Below are positions 1 through 9,562 of a stretch of DNA of 64,000 nucleotides, piece by piece. Made by a program: the position numbers and the translations under genes. Below the pieces are notes generated by a model that saw only the letters and a program-made list of their open reading frames with translations, made no database searches and was not told where the DNA came from. Origin of the DNA: Candidatus Cloacimonadota bacterium (GTDB lineage: Bacteria > Cloacimonadota > Cloacimonadia > Cloacimonadales > GCA-2742885). The stretch spans positions 1-64,000 of the forward strand of contig PDOO01000030.1 in the NCBI GenBank assembly GCA_002742885.1, given 5' to 3'. How positions within the stretch are numbered: position 1 is the first letter of the stretch; each line of letters begins with the position of its first letter.

Positions 1-3000
1 GCCGAATTCGCCGATCATTTCAGTTCCTCTGTAAAGCTTAAAGCCTTGAACAGGACGGAATGATTCAACGGTATTGGTTACGACAACAACATCGCCGGCT
101 TTTGAATAAGCTTTTGTACTGCGAGCAACTTTTTTAGCCTTGCTTACATTTTCAAATTCATTTGAAGAGAATCTTACGGTTTCGGTACGGCTACCGATAA
201 CAACATTATCGATAAACCAAGTGTACCAGAGACCTTGACCGTCGCCGTCAACCGCTTGCCATGCAATTTTTACGGATTGACCGGCATAATCGCTTAATGC
301 TACATCAATCGGAGTTTCATAGTGGTTATCTGCTTCTGATAAAGCGGAAGCATCCCAAAGTTCAGTCCAAGTTGAACCGCCGTCTGTTGATATTTTAACA
401 TAATAATGATCTCCGTGAGTTGATCCGTAATGAATATAAGTATCAAATGTAAGGTTCATTCCTGCCGAGATCGTAAATTCCGGAGAGATAAGCCATTCGT
501 CCTGATGACCGTAATCCCAAGCAATTTTTGCTTGAAATTCGCCGTCTGTAGGGATAACGTCACCGGAAGGATAAGAAACAATTGTTTCTTGCATCCAACT
601 TTGGGCTGCATTAGTTACAATTGCATCCCAACCTGCCGGAGGAACTGATTCTTCGAAACTTTCAGTTATTCCGTCACCGCTGGGAATGCCCCACATTAAA
701 TGAATATCGTTATCTTCAACGTTTCCGCTTAATACAGGAGCTGCATTAGGAATAAGTTCAAGTACGAAATCCTGAGTTACAGTTTCACCGCCTGTAATTG
801 TTACAGAAGCACTTTGAGTTACATATCCTTCTTTTTGGCAGACGATTTCTCTTTCACCCGGATTAATTCCTGATATTTCATAGTTCCCGCTTGCATCTGT
901 TTCGGCACTGTGTCCGTCTATCATAAGCATAGCGCCTTCAACAGCAGCATTTTCAAAGGTAACATTACCGTTTACTGTTCCAGTAGGAACGTGATTAAGA
1001 GCAAAATCTTGAGCTGTAGCGTTTCCTTCTGTAATTGTAACCGTGAAAGTCATGGAATCGTAATATTCCATAGAAGCAATAACCTCATGTTCTCCTGCAG
1101 GAAGAATAGAGAAGTTATAAGCACCGTTTTCATCGGTTATTCTGGTCAATGCGCCAACAGTTACTGTTGCGCCTTCAATGGGGTTGTTTGTTTCAGCATC
1201 GGTAACAATACCTGAAAGAGAACCTGAAGGAGCACCGATTCCGAAGAAATCAACGATTCCGCTTACGGCAGTCGTTACATCATCAAGACCGGTAATTTCA
1301 AATGAAGTACCTACTGTTTTATAGTTTGTCGCATCATAAGCAACACCGCAATTGTTACCTGTATCGGCATTAGTGAAAAGAACAACTGATCCGGTTCCTT
1401 CTGTAGGAGCAATTTGATCAATCCAAGAGTTGGCACCGGAGTAAGCCCAACTGTTTCCTTCAAGGAAGTCTGCACCGTTAATATTTACTAAATCACTTCC
1501 GCCGTCACTGACGCCGTCAATTCCGAATAAAGGATGAACGGAGGTAGGTTGATTGTAAGCCCAAGTATCTCCCCCTTCCATATATAAATTACCGCCGGCA
1601 TTTAAATAAGCAACTAAAGGAGTTGCTTCTTCTTCAACCAATACATGGTTTGAGTTGAAAACACCCAATAAAATAAAAACAGCATCAAGTTCACTTGTTA
1701 TAGGATATTCGTTAACTGAAGAAGCTAAAGTAATGTTTCCGTCATATACAGACGCAAGAGTTGTTTGAAGAGCAGTGCCTGTGGCATTGCCACTTAAATC
1801 AATTACAAGGATACCGGAAAGAGTTGAGCCTACCCATTCAACATTGGAAACAGCGTTTCCGCCGTTACCGTATGCATTAGCAGGAACAACAGTATAAGAA
1901 TAATATCCGCTCATATCTTCAGCAAGAGTTTCAGACCAAGTTGTTGTTTCTCCGGTTACTTCATAAACAACATCATCAGATCTGGTAATAGTATAACCGG
2001 TAATAATATTGTCAAAATATCCGCCGTTAAGACCCTCGGTCGGGTTAACCCAGTTTAATACTGCAGTAAAAGTATCTTCAACAGAAAGATTAAGTTCGGT
2101 TACGGCAGCCGGAACATCTTGACCGATATAAACTGTTTCGCTTACGGCAGCGGGACCGTCGCCCATATCATTTGAGGCAACAACCTTATAATTATAAAGA
2201 CCAGCTTCGGTAATAGCATTATCGGTGTAACTTTCGTTTCCGCCTATAGCAGGAGAAGTTACAGTAAACAACAATTCATCTCCGCGATACAATTTAACTT
2301 GATCCAAGTCATTCAAAGCGGATCCCGAATAAGTTAAAGATGGGTTTGTCCAAGTAATAACTGCTGAATTTCCGCCGTTTTCATCCGGAGTAACAACTAA
2401 ATTAGAAGCTGCAGCAGGAGCGTTTTCATCGGAAACTGTTCCAGTAAGAACAAAAGCTCTGTCAACAGGTTCCTCAGTCTGTTGAGGTAACCAACCGGAA
2501 CCCTCTTCATTTTTATATTCGATTCCGTCGCCTTCTGCCGAATTTGCCCACAAAAACCAACCGTCGGTATCGTTATTGTTACCGGCAACAGCAACCCAGC
2601 CAGCTTCCATGTTTACGGGAGATTCTAAGACAATATCCCACTCGTAAGCAATAAAACCGATGTAATCATCTCCGTTTGCAACGCGAGCAATTCCGTTAAT
2701 TTCCTGATAGGAAACAAGATCTCCCACAGCACCGTTGTTATCTTCATAAAAACTAACGATAAAATTCATGGGATCTTCGTTTGCTTCTGCCCATGAGCCG
2801 TTGTTAACAAGATTAAGACCTGTAACTTTTACGTTTGTAATTGTTCCTTGAACACCGGTGAAATTATCGGCATGTACTAAACCGGCTCCGGTAGTTCCGT
2901 ATCCCATATCGCTGACGCCTATTGACCAATTACTCTCTTGTGATCCGATAGGGGCTTGTTCAAAAAGAATTTCTCTTGAACCGATATTTCTGTAAGGAAT

Positions 3001-3141
3001 AGGTTGTTTTACGAAATTTTTTGCGCTTGTCGCATTTTGACTTGTCAGTTTGCTGTTATCAAAAACAACTGCTTCGCGAGCGAATAAAGCTCCTGCGAAA
3101 GCAAAACAAACCAGCATCATGATAATGAAAGTTTTTTTCAT
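1..3141 (-). CDS. Secreted multidomain surface protein (FN3, carboxypeptidase-regulatory, choice-of-anchor J); partial at the left edge
   Basis: An open frame runs from the ATG at 3141 to the window edge without a stop; 1047 codons are visible and the C-terminus is missing. GGAG lies 6 bases before the ATG. Residues 1-20 form a signal peptide (MKKTFIIMMLVCFAFAGALF). Residues about 248-430 hold two fibronectin type III domains (VITWTNP and VLNWVNP strands). About 437-635 resembles a flavodoxin-like, glutamine-amidotransferase-like fold (GILVIDLSG, YLNAGGNLYMEGGDTW). About 636-795 holds two carboxypeptidase regulatory-like domains (GIVTDAETNNPIEGATV; GNYEISGINPGE). About 810-980 looks like a choice-of-anchor J / cleaved-adhesin domain (PPAGWDAI, DEWLISPEF), and another FN3 begins at the edge. 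By domain content it is a secreted or surface protein. A sorting domain like that of the giant protein near the right end would be expected in the missing part. Its exact function is unknown. Confidence 0.85.
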   Translation of the reverse strand, partial: MKKTFIIMMLVCFAFAGALFAREAVVFDNSKLTSQNATSAKNFVKQPIPYRNIGSREILFEQAPIGSQESNWSIGVSDMGYGTTGAGLVHADNFTGVQGTITNVKVTGLNLVNNGSWAEANEDPMNFIVSFYEDNNGAVGDLVSYQEINGIARVANGDDYIGFIAYEWDIVLESPVNMEAGWVAVAGNNNDTDGWFLWANSAEGDGIEYKNEEGSGWLPQQTEEPVDRAFVLTGTVSDENAPAAASNLVVTPDENGGNSAVITWTNPSLTYSGSALNDLDQVKLYRGDELLFTVTSPAIGGNESYTDNAITEAGLYNYKVVASNDMGDGPAAVSETVYIGQDVPAAVTELNLSVEDTFTAVLNWVNPTEGLNGGYFDNIITGYTITRSDDVVYEVTGETTTWSETLAEDMSGYYSYTVVPANAYGNGGNAVSNVEWVGSTLSGILVIDLSGNATGTALQTTLASVYDGNITLASSVNEYPITSELDAVFILLGVFNSNHVLVEEEATPLVAYLNAGGNLYMEGGDTWAYNQPTSVHPLFGIDGVSDGGSDLVNINGADFLEGNSWAYSGANSWIDQIAPTEGTGSVVLFTNADTGNNCGVAYDATNYKTVGTSFEITGLDDVTTAVSGIVDFFGIGAPSGSLSGIVTDAETNNPIEGATVTVGALTRITDENGAYNFSILPAGEHEVIASMEYYDSMTFTVTITEGNATAQDFALNHVPTGTVNGNVTFENAAVEGAMLMIDGHSAETDASGNYEISGINPGEREIVCQKEGYVTQSASVTITGGETVTQDFVLELIPNAAPVLSGNVEDNDIHLMWGIPSGDGITESFEESVPPAGWDAIVTNAAQSWMQETIVSYPSGDVIPTDGEFQAKIAWDYGHQDEWLISPEFTISAGMNLTFDTYIHYGSTHGDHYYVKISTDGGSTWTELWDASALSEADNHYETPIDVALSDYAGQSVKIAWQAVDGDGQGLWYTWFIDNVVIGSRTETVRFSSNEFENVSKAKKVARSTKAYSKAGDVVVVTNTVESFRPVQGFKLYRGTEMIGEFG

Positions 3142-3514
3142 CTGCATCTCCTTTTTTTTTAATTAAGATACATTGCATTTTGCAAACTTTATGCCAAGCG
3201 TCAAGGTCAATTATTCGACAATACATTAAAATAATCCTAACATTCTGTTATATAAATAAATATTACCCAAAATAAAATATATTGCAACGTAATTAAAAAC
3301 GTTAAACCCTTTTTATTTCTTGTATTCACAGTAAACGTTTTAATTCCATTATGTCATCATCGTTCACACTAAAAGGGAATAAGTTTCCGATAACTTTTTA
3401 TTTTAATAAATTGATAAAAGAGCCAGAACAAAAAAATGAAAATATCAGAGTAATACAGTATTTACTCTATCTGAATAATATAAAATGTTAATAGTATTAA
3501 AACAGTATTTTTTT

Positions 3515-3524
3515 GGGGGGGGGG
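3515..3524. repeat. Homopolymer tract G10 directly after T7
   Basis: Ten G follow seven T in otherwise AT-rich intergenic DNA, about 370 bases upstream of the 3141 start codon. Such tracts can vary in length by slippage, or can mark a sequencing or assembly problem. Confidence 0.6.
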
Positions 3525-3771
3525 AACAAGAAATAATTTACTTGAAAAAATCAATAAAGAGAACAGTTTTAATTAATCTGAGAAAAAGGCAAAACAAGTT
3601 AATTTAAAGGGAAGTTATTCGTTAGAAGAAAATAATATCATCGTATATTCTTTTGGATGCGTAAACAATAATTACAATAAAAAGTATCCGTAATTAAGAG
3701 TTAATAACTTAACTTTAAGGTCCCATATTATCCTTCCTTTTTTCATTTTTATTTTAGAATCAAAAATGGAA

Positions 3772-3798
3772 GGTATTCTCACAGCTTGCGGGAATACC
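3772..3798 (-). terminator. Probable terminator of the flagellar operon
   Basis: Inverted repeat GGTATTC/GAATACC (3772-3778 and 3792-3798) with a 13-base loop lies 16 bases past the fliW stop. On the minus strand it is followed by TTCCATTTTTG, a moderately T-rich tail. Confidence 0.5.
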
Positions 3799-3813
3799 GG
3801 CATTTTTGACTGA

Positions 3814-4260
3814 TTATCCGGCAATTCGCGCCTTCTCTTCCGGTATCAGACGGAATTTCAAACTTAAACTGTTGTCATCCAAGACCAATTGCTTAGCCAA
3901 ATTATTTTCCAAATTAACAAGCAAAGGACCTTTAAGGTTTGCCGTCATCTTTGACGGATCATGCGGTACGGTAACTATTACAAATTGAGTAATATGAGTA
4001 AAATCTTCAGCTTCGAGTTCTTCCAAATCGGATTTAAAAGCTTTAATTTCGTATTCCGGCTTAAAAATAAGAGGATCGGTAATTACAAATGCCAAATCGG
4101 GACGATCCAAAGACTGAAGCCATTTTAAAGGAGATTTTTTATTAGGGTCCAAAAGGACAAATCTCTTTTCTTTGGGAAATCCCAAAATTCCTTTGGGAAA
4201 AACAATCGCCGTTTTCGGATCATATTCAACATCTCCGAATCTTTTTGTTTTGACTATCAT
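3814..4260 (-). CDS. fliW: Flagellar assembly factor FliW
   Basis: The protein has 148 residues, the usual FliW length, and carries the family's opening pattern (TKRFGDVEYDP, FPKGILGFP, KRFVLLDP) with a PLIFKPEYEI segment. In other bacteria FliW binds the translational repressor CsrA and is displaced by flagellin, which couples flagellin synthesis to secretion. It is the last gene of the flagellar operon and starts 13 bases after flgL, with AAAAGGAG upstream of the ATG. A hairpin follows the stop. csrA lies two genes upstream, so both partners are co-transcribed. No flagellin gene lies in the window. Confidence 0.93.
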   Translation of the reverse strand: MIVKTKRFGDVEYDPKTAIVFPKGILGFPKEKRFVLLDPNKKSPLKWLQSLDRPDLAFVITDPLIFKPEYEIKAFKSDLEELEAEDFTHITQFVIVTVPHDPSKMTANLKGPLLVNLENNLAKQLVLDDNSLSLKFRLIPEEKARIAG

Positions 4261-4273
4261 TTTATTCTCCTTT

Positions 4274-5446
4274 TTAAATTAGATTAATAAGACTGTTCGG
4301 CAATACCTTGGAAAGAGCTTTTACCGAACTGTTTAAGGCGCTTTCAAACATTGTCATTTCAGATAAGACCTTATATACATCGACATTTTCTATGTCTGCA
4401 ATATTATTTGAAACCCGTTCGGTTACAGCTTTCATATTCGAGCGAGCAACTTCTATCTGATTAAGTCTTACTCCTGCTTTTGCGGTTTCCTGTTTAAAAT
4501 CGCTTTGCAAGGTTTTTAATTGTTCCAAAGATTCGCCTATTTCATTTTGATTATGATTTTCCAATGCTCTTTTCAATCTGTACATTATATCAAAATAATT
4601 ATTGTTCTCAAAAACTTCCTGCCCGGAAAGATTAGTCTGGATTTGAGCATGTTTACTGCCGTTAAATTCAATTATTCCGTCGTCTCCCTGATATTTGCCG
4701 GAAACAACGTCTATTTGAAATTGATCACCAACCGCAAAAGTACCGGTTTCAAATCTCAATTTAACACCCTCATCTTTCCCGTGCGCATCATCAAAAATCG
4801 CTGTTTCGAAAGTAAGGATACGGTTTGAACCCCAAGTTTTGCCTCCGTCTTCGGAAACTTTATATTCAGCTCCGCCCGTTTGCCCGGCGGTAACGATTCT
4901 AACCAGATAAGATTTATTTTCTTTTCCGGTAAATTCTCCAGAAGAAAAAGTTTTGCCTGTATATAAGTTTCCGGCGGCAGCCATAGGTTCAAGTATTTTT
5001 CCTGATTCGGAATAAGCAGGTTTGTCCGTATTATATCCGCTGAAAATATAACGATCTCTCACTCTGGTATTGGCAATATTCAAGGAACGGTCTATCAATT
5101 GTTGAATTTCTTGAGCTCCGATATCATTAACATCGTTATTCGAGGAGCCTGTAGCATTTAATTCCGCAACAGTTCGAGCTTCCGCCAAAATATCGTTAAT
5201 TTGCGACAAAGCCGAATCGGTTGCTTTGAGATAAGTATCTGCTTCGTCCATATTTTGCATATATTTTTCATTGGCGGATTTCGTCGTATTCAGGTTGTTG
5301 AGGCTTGCCATTCCTCCAGGATTATCAGAGGGACGCAACAATTGTTTTTCAGTGCTGACCTGTTCCTGAATTCTGCGATATGATTCCATGTTCTTGCTGA
5401 CCTGTCCGTACAAAGAAGACAAAGCCATATTGCCGGTAATTCTCAT
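4274..5446 (-). CDS. flgL: Flagellar hook-filament junction protein FlgL
   Basis: The 390-residue protein has the flagellin-type N-terminal coiled coil (MRITGNMALSSLYGQ, with QLLRPSDNPGGMASL) and a matching C-terminal helix (VEVARSNMK-like region, NVDVYKVLSEMTMFESALNSS). The central variable region, about residues 150-280, is a beta-rich D2-like insert. FlgL (HAP3) is exported by the flagellar secretion system and joins hook-associated FlgK to the filament. The ATG lies one base after the csrA stop, and the GGAGG that serves it falls inside the last csrA codons. This points to translational coupling and possible competition with CsrA binding. Confidence 0.93.
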   Translation of the reverse strand: MRITGNMALSSLYGQVSKNMESYRRIQEQVSTEKQLLRPSDNPGGMASLNNLNTTKSANEKYMQNMDEADTYLKATDSALSQINDILAEARTVAELNATGSSNNDVNDIGAQEIQQLIDRSLNIANTRVRDRYIFSGYNTDKPAYSESGKILEPMAAAGNLYTGKTFSSGEFTGKENKSYLVRIVTAGQTGGAEYKVSEDGGKTWGSNRILTFETAIFDDAHGKDEGVKLRFETGTFAVGDQFQIDVVSGKYQGDDGIIEFNGSKHAQIQTNLSGQEVFENNNYFDIMYRLKRALENHNQNEIGESLEQLKTLQSDFKQETAKAGVRLNQIEVARSNMKAVTERVSNNIADIENVDVYKVLSEMTMFESALNSSVKALSKVLPNSLINLI

Positions 5447-5447
5447 T

Positions 5448-5693
5448 TTAGCCTCCGATGCGGGTCATGACCAAATCATTCAATTGTTCAAAAGTATTTT
5501 GATCAATATCCGTATTGACTGCTTTTTCGTTTTCTTTTAAAATTTTATCGTAAATTTCTTTTCTGTAAATAGATAAATCTTTGGGAGCTTTGATGCCGAT
5601 CCTTGCCGAATTTTTATTGATTTCGGCAACTACGATTTCTATATTGTCGCCCACAATTATTGATTCACCCGTTTTTCTTGTAAGAATAAGCAT
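5448..5693 (-). CDS. csrA: Carbon storage regulator CsrA
   Basis: The 81-residue protein matches the CsrA family: MLILTRKTGESIIVGDNIEI, then VAEINKNSARIGIKAPKDLSIYRKEIYD. It keeps the two RNA-contacting strands (residues about 2-8 and 40-47, including Arg). The dimer binds GGA-containing loops in mRNA leaders, often covering ribosome binding sites. The C-terminal tail (residues 58-81, NEKAVNTDIDQNTFEQ...) is longer than in the roughly 60-residue enterobacterial protein. The gene sits between flgK (75 bases upstream) and flgL (one base downstream), with fliW two genes on. Its main target is therefore likely to be flagellar mRNA, controlled by FliW. No flagellin mRNA is available here to test. 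Confidence 0.95.
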   Translation of the reverse strand: MLILTRKTGESIIVGDNIEIVVAEINKNSARIGIKAPKDLSIYRKEIYDKILKENEKAVNTDIDQNTFEQLNDLVMTRIGG

Positions 5694-5768
5694 TATTACC
5701 TTCCTTGGTTTTCCTTTTTTATTCGGAGTTGACCGTCCCTGGTCATTTTTATTCGATGTTAAAAGATT

Positions 5769-7145
5769 TTATCGTATTAAAGACAAAACCGTCGAAATAA
5801 TCTCCCTGGCAGCCTGCACAATCTTGGCAGACGCTTGAAATGCCTGCTGATATTTTATCAAATCAGCAGCCTCTTCATTCATGGAGACCCCTTTTACGCT
5901 TTCCCTAAATTGATTTGATTGTTCAGATACAGCTTTTTGCATTTCTGCCATTGATTTGGAGTTTGCCGTATCACTTCCCGCTTTTGCCAAAAGTTGAGCG
6001 TTAAAATCCGAAAAGGTTGATGATTCAATATCAGAATGCAACCTTAAATCGGCAATTTCCAACGCTGTTCTGTTATCACCGTCTGCTCCTTCTTTGGAAG
6101 CAGCAATATTTTTTGAATCATTTAAAATACTCTTGTTTACGGAAATATTTCCGGCATCCGTATTTACGGAATCGAAAAAATCAAAACCGACTGTCGGAGG
6201 ATCACCCAAATTAAATCCCTTATTATGAATAGAATTTAATTGCGAAACTATCTCCGATGCCAGAGTATCGAGCTTATCTTTGTAACCCGGAATTATATCG
6301 TCTCTGACATGATATAATCCTTCGATCAGCCCTCCGTTCAAAGCACTTATTTCTCTGCCGGTATTTTCCCAGACAAGTTTATTGATTTCAATTCCGTCAT
6401 CAGTTTCCGAAACACTTTGAAGTTTACGGGATGTGTCATGATTTACAATTTCATCAGAGCCGAAATAAACCGAGACCGTTTCGCCGCTTTTTACTTGAAC
6501 CCGAACCGATCCGTACTCGGAGAGCTGATCAACCAAAATGTCAAATTTATCTCTCAAATCATTGGCTTGTTTCCCGGATAATTCCGTTTGGCGAATATCT
6601 CCGTTTAACTCGGCAATTTGCTCTGACAAAGCGTTAATTTCATTTCTAACCCGATTTAAGTCTTTATTGATTTGTTCTCTTCTTTCATTGAGAGAATTAT
6701 CGATTTTATGAAAAGTATCCGTTAACATAACAGCTGATTCAACCAATAAATCACGATCGGCAATACTTGTCGGATTGTCGGCAACAGCTTCCCATTTATC
6801 GAAAAACACATTTAAACGATTGTTTAATCCCGCCTCCGAAGGTTCCAAAAAATCGTTTTCTGTCTGAGTAAGGTTATCGCTTACGCCTTTCCAGTATCCG
6901 AATTCGGTATTTTCTCTGCGAAAATTATTATCAAGTTGCACATCTCTCACTCGCAAAATACTCGAAACCTCCGATCCTGTTCCTATTTGAAATCCTAATT
7001 GATTTTTAGGATCAGACGATACTTGATCAACCCTTTGCCTGCTGTAACCTTCAGTATGAACATTAGCAATGTTTTGACCGGTAATATTAAGTCGGTAATC
7101 ATTTACCATTATGGCTTTACGACCTATGGAAAACAAGTTGTTCAT
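5769..7145 (-). CDS. flgK: Flagellar hook-associated protein FlgK (HAP1)
   Basis: The 458-residue protein opens with the FlgK signature (LFSIGRKAIMVNDYRLNITG, then QNIANVHTEGYSRQRV). It ends with the family's C-terminal helix (MNEEAADLIKYQQAFQASAK...IISTVLSLIR). A long coiled coil covers about residues 130-210. FlgK caps the hook and connects to FlgL. It is short for the family, which often exceeds 500 residues, so the variable middle is reduced. Its ATG lies one base after the stop of the FlgN-like gene, consistent with a chaperone-substrate pair translated together. Confidence 0.94.
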   Translation of the reverse strand: MNNLFSIGRKAIMVNDYRLNITGQNIANVHTEGYSRQRVDQVSSDPKNQLGFQIGTGSEVSSILRVRDVQLDNNFRRENTEFGYWKGVSDNLTQTENDFLEPSEAGLNNRLNVFFDKWEAVADNPTSIADRDLLVESAVMLTDTFHKIDNSLNERREQINKDLNRVRNEINALSEQIAELNGDIRQTELSGKQANDLRDKFDILVDQLSEYGSVRVQVKSGETVSVYFGSDEIVNHDTSRKLQSVSETDDGIEINKLVWENTGREISALNGGLIEGLYHVRDDIIPGYKDKLDTLASEIVSQLNSIHNKGFNLGDPPTVGFDFFDSVNTDAGNISVNKSILNDSKNIAASKEGADGDNRTALEIADLRLHSDIESSTFSDFNAQLLAKAGSDTANSKSMAEMQKAVSEQSNQFRESVKGVSMNEEAADLIKYQQAFQASAKIVQAAREIISTVLSLIR

Positions 7146-7146
7146 T

Positions 7147-7647
7147 TTAAATCCTCTTGTTTAAAAGAATGGATTTTCTGTTTTGAGTAATCATTCCCAC
7201 ACGACTGTACACGCGATCGCGATCTATGATATCGGCAATTGTTTCCAGATTATCTCCGACCATTTCCAAGCCGGTTCTTATCAGTTCTTTGTTTTCACCG
7301 CTGAGTTTATCGATGGTTTTCAAAGTATTGCTGAACACACGAAAGAAGATATCTGTTTTTTCTTTAGTTTCGGGTTCCTTAAAACAACCGGAAAGTTCTT
7401 TTAAAGAGTTATCTTCCGGATTCAAGTCCAAAGTAAGAAACAGAGTTTCCATCATGTCATGTCTGCGGTTGGTTGTCGAGTGAGCTCTTCCGATAAGGAG
7501 AGCGGCTTTTTGGCTTATTTCCTGAAATAATTTTATATCCCAGTTCATTAAAGCGTATTTTTGCTCTGAAAGTACTATCGATACTTCCTGATAAGCCGCA
7601 ATTTCATCTTCCCAGGTACGGAAAAAATCTGAGGTAAGAGCATTCAT
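7147..7647 (-). CDS. FlgN-like flagellar export chaperone
   Basis: A 166-residue, mostly helical protein without a signal peptide lies directly upstream of flgK, the normal position of flgN. FlgN family proteins are cytoplasmic chaperones that escort FlgK and FlgL to the export gate. Sequence similarity is weak by eye, so the call rests on position, size and helical heptad-like content (YQEVSIVLSEQKYALMNWD; FLTLDLNPEDNSLKEL; ELIRTGLEMVGDNLETIADI). The start at 7647 was chosen because AAAGGAG lies 6 bases before it. An upstream in-frame ATG at 7668 would overlap flgJ and has no comparable site. Confidence 0.65.
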   Translation of the reverse strand: MNALTSDFFRTWEDEIAAYQEVSIVLSEQKYALMNWDIKLFQEISQKAALLIGRAHSTTNRRHDMMETLFLTLDLNPEDNSLKELSGCFKEPETKEKTDIFFRVFSNTLKTIDKLSGENKELIRTGLEMVGDNLETIADIIDRDRVYSRVGMITQNRKSILLNKRI

Positions 7648-7664
7648 GGCAAACTCCTTTAATT

Positions 7665-8474
7665 TCATTTCAATTCAGTTTTATTATTTTTAAATTTATT
7701 AAAATATCCGTTTACGTTTTTAATATAATTTCGGGTTTCCTTAAAAGGCGGGATTCCCTTGTATTTATCGACGTTAACCGGTCCTGCATTATAAGCGGCA
7801 AGAGCTAAATTTCTGTCTTTGTATCGATCAAGCTGTATTTTAAGATACTCAGTTCCGCCCATGATGTTTTCTTCAGGATCAAAACTGTTTTTAATGCCCA
7901 GACCTACTGCGGTAGAATCCATTATTTGCATCAATCCTTTTGCTCCGGCAGAACTTTCCGCTTTAGGATTGGCATAACTTTCCTGAGAAATAACAGCCAT
8001 AATGAGTTCCGGTTCAATGTTGTATTTTTTTGCGGCTTTTTCAATCAAAGGACGCAATTTTTCTAATCTTCCGTTCAAGGCAGGAGAATTCAGCTTCAGG
8101 CTTATGTTTTTATTAATAAAATCAAATCTTTTCAAAGGACGCATCTCTGTCTCTTCTGTTTCATTTTTGCCCGATTTAATTTGTTCAATAATTTGTTCTT
8201 TCAGACCGAATGATTGTTTTTCGGAGATTAATCTTGAAACTTCTCTCAAAAACATACCCATGTAAAAATCATTTCCTTTTGCCTCTCCGAAAAATGCTCC
8301 TTCTTTCAGAGTATCAGTCATTGAACTCAACATTTTTTTTACCAGCAAAGCTTCAAATTGAGCAGAAGCTTTTTCGGCATTCCTTTTCATTCCCGATTCA
8401 GCTTTCGCAAGCTCAACGGAATCCAAGCCCGAATTTATTTTAAATCCTGATATTCTGTTATCAAAATTAATCAT
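7665..8474 (-). CDS. flgJ: FlgJ-type rod-binding protein fused to a lytic transglycosylase (SLT) domain
   Basis: The 269-residue protein has an N-terminal rod-binding domain, about residues 35-105 ([42 protein letters not shown]). A C-terminal soluble-lytic-transglycosylase domain spans about 145-255, with the catalytic ES ([14 protein letters not shown]), the GAKGLMQIM motif and [10 protein letters not shown]. FlgJ caps the growing rod and opens peptidoglycan. The enterobacterial protein uses a glucosaminidase domain instead, so here the wall-cutting module is a different family. No signal peptide is seen, which fits export through the flagellar apparatus. It lies between flgI (8 bases) and the FlgN-like gene. 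Confidence 0.88.
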   Translation of the reverse strand: MINFDNRISGFKINSGLDSVELAKAESGMKRNAEKASAQFEALLVKKMLSSMTDTLKEGAFFGEAKGNDFYMGMFLREVSRLISEKQSFGLKEQIIEQIKSGKNETEETEMRPLKRFDFINKNISLKLNSPALNGRLEKLRPLIEKAAKKYNIEPELIMAVISQESYANPKAESSAGAKGLMQIMDSTAVGLGIKNSFDPEENIMGGTEYLKIQLDRYKDRNLALAAYNAGPVNVDKYKGIPPFKETRNYIKNVNGYFNKFKNNKTELK

Positions 8475-8482
8475 GATGCCTC

Positions 8483-9562
8483 CTACAGGATAATAAGTTC
8501 CGCCTGTAAGGCTCCGGCAACTTTAAGGGATTGAAAAATAGAAATAAGATCTCTGGACGTTACTTTTATGGAGTTTAATGCTCCGGCAAGTTCAGCTACG
8601 GTCGCAGCTTCCAAAACCAAGACTCTGGCAGGATCGGATTTTGCTTCGACAAATTCTTCAGTCTCTTTATATTCAAGACCTCCGAGTTCCAGGTTATTTT
8701 CTCTGGCAGAAATTTCTATGGTCAGATTTCCGTGAGAAACTGCCACTTCCGAAACAGTAACATTTCCGCCCGCAACAATGGTTCCCGTTCTTTCATTTAT
8801 CACGACTTTAGCTTTAGCTTCAGGTTTTACCGTTAAATTTTCCACTTGCGAGACAAAATCAACCAAAAGATTATCCGCTTTAATTTTTTCGGGAACGTTT
8901 ATTTTAATCGAACCAGCATCCTCGGAATATGCTAATCTTTTTCCGAATTTAATATTTATCGCATCCAAAATCCGACTGGCTACAGTAAAATCAGATTCAT
9001 ACAAATCCAAGATCAATTGACCGTCCTGAATAAATCCTGATGAAATTTCTCTTTCAACAACGGCTCCGTTCGGAACGCGACCTACGTTCGTGTAGTTTTT
9101 TCTTATTTTGTTTAATTTTCCGCTTGAATTGAAACCGCCAATGGAAACAGGTCCCTGAGCAGAAGCATATTGTTTTCCGGAAACAGAAATAAGCGGGGTC
9201 AGCAAAAGGGTTCCGCCTTCAAGGCTTTTGGCATCACCTATGGAAGAAACCGTAACATCAATATTATTTCCTTTTTTGACGAAAGGTTCCAGATTTGCCG
9301 TTACCATAACGGAAGCAATATTATTGGGACGAATTTTATTTATCGGAATAGTTACACCAAAGCGTTCCATCATATTTTTAATACTTTGCGCAGTCATTTG
9401 AGAACTGCTTCCGTCACCGGTTCCGTCCAATCCTACGACTAAACCGTAACCGATCAGCTGTTTTGTTTCCAAACCGTTTATTTCGGCAATATCCTTTATT
9501 CTGACTTGAGCCGAAATAATAAAAGGCAAAGCAAATATTAATAAGATAAATTTCACTTTCAT
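8483..9562 (-). CDS. flgI: Flagellar P-ring protein FlgI
   Basis: The 359-residue protein has a Sec signal peptide (residues 1-18, ending IISAQ) and the hallmark FlgI sequences [54 protein letters not shown] and [20 protein letters not shown]. It assembles the periplasmic P ring in the peptidoglycan layer, so the cell has an outer membrane. It is the first gene of the flagellar operon. flgH and flgG, often adjacent, are not in the window. ACGGAG lies 7 bases before the ATG. A sigma-54-like promoter and a hairpin-rich leader lie upstream. Confidence 0.96.
   Translation of the reverse strand: MKVKFILLIFALPFIISAQVRIKDIAEINGLETKQLIGYGLVVGLDGTGDGSSSQMTAQSIKNMMERFGVTIPINKIRPNNIASVMVTANLEPFVKKGNNIDVTVSSIGDAKSLEGGTLLLTPLISVSGKQYASAQGPVSIGGFNSSGKLNKIRKNYTNVGRVPNGAVVEREISSGFIQDGQLILDLYESDFTVASRILDAINIKFGKRLAYSEDAGSIKINVPEKIKADNLLVDFVSQVENLTVKPEAKAKVVINERTGTIVAGGNVTVSEVAVSHGNLTIEISARENNLELGGLEYKETEEFVEAKSDPARVLVLEAATVAELAGALNSIKVTSRDLISIFQSLKVAGALQAELIIL

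Larger units (their letters stand above)
3142..3813. other. 672-base non-coding gap
   Basis: No convincing coding frame was found between the secreted-protein gene and fliW. The stretch is strongly AT-rich and contains a run of 7 T followed by 10 G at 3508-3524, plus a hairpin near 3772-3798 that probably ends the flagellar operon. The promoter of the 3141 gene must lie in its left part, but I could not pick out confident -35/-10 boxes. Confidence 0.5.
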
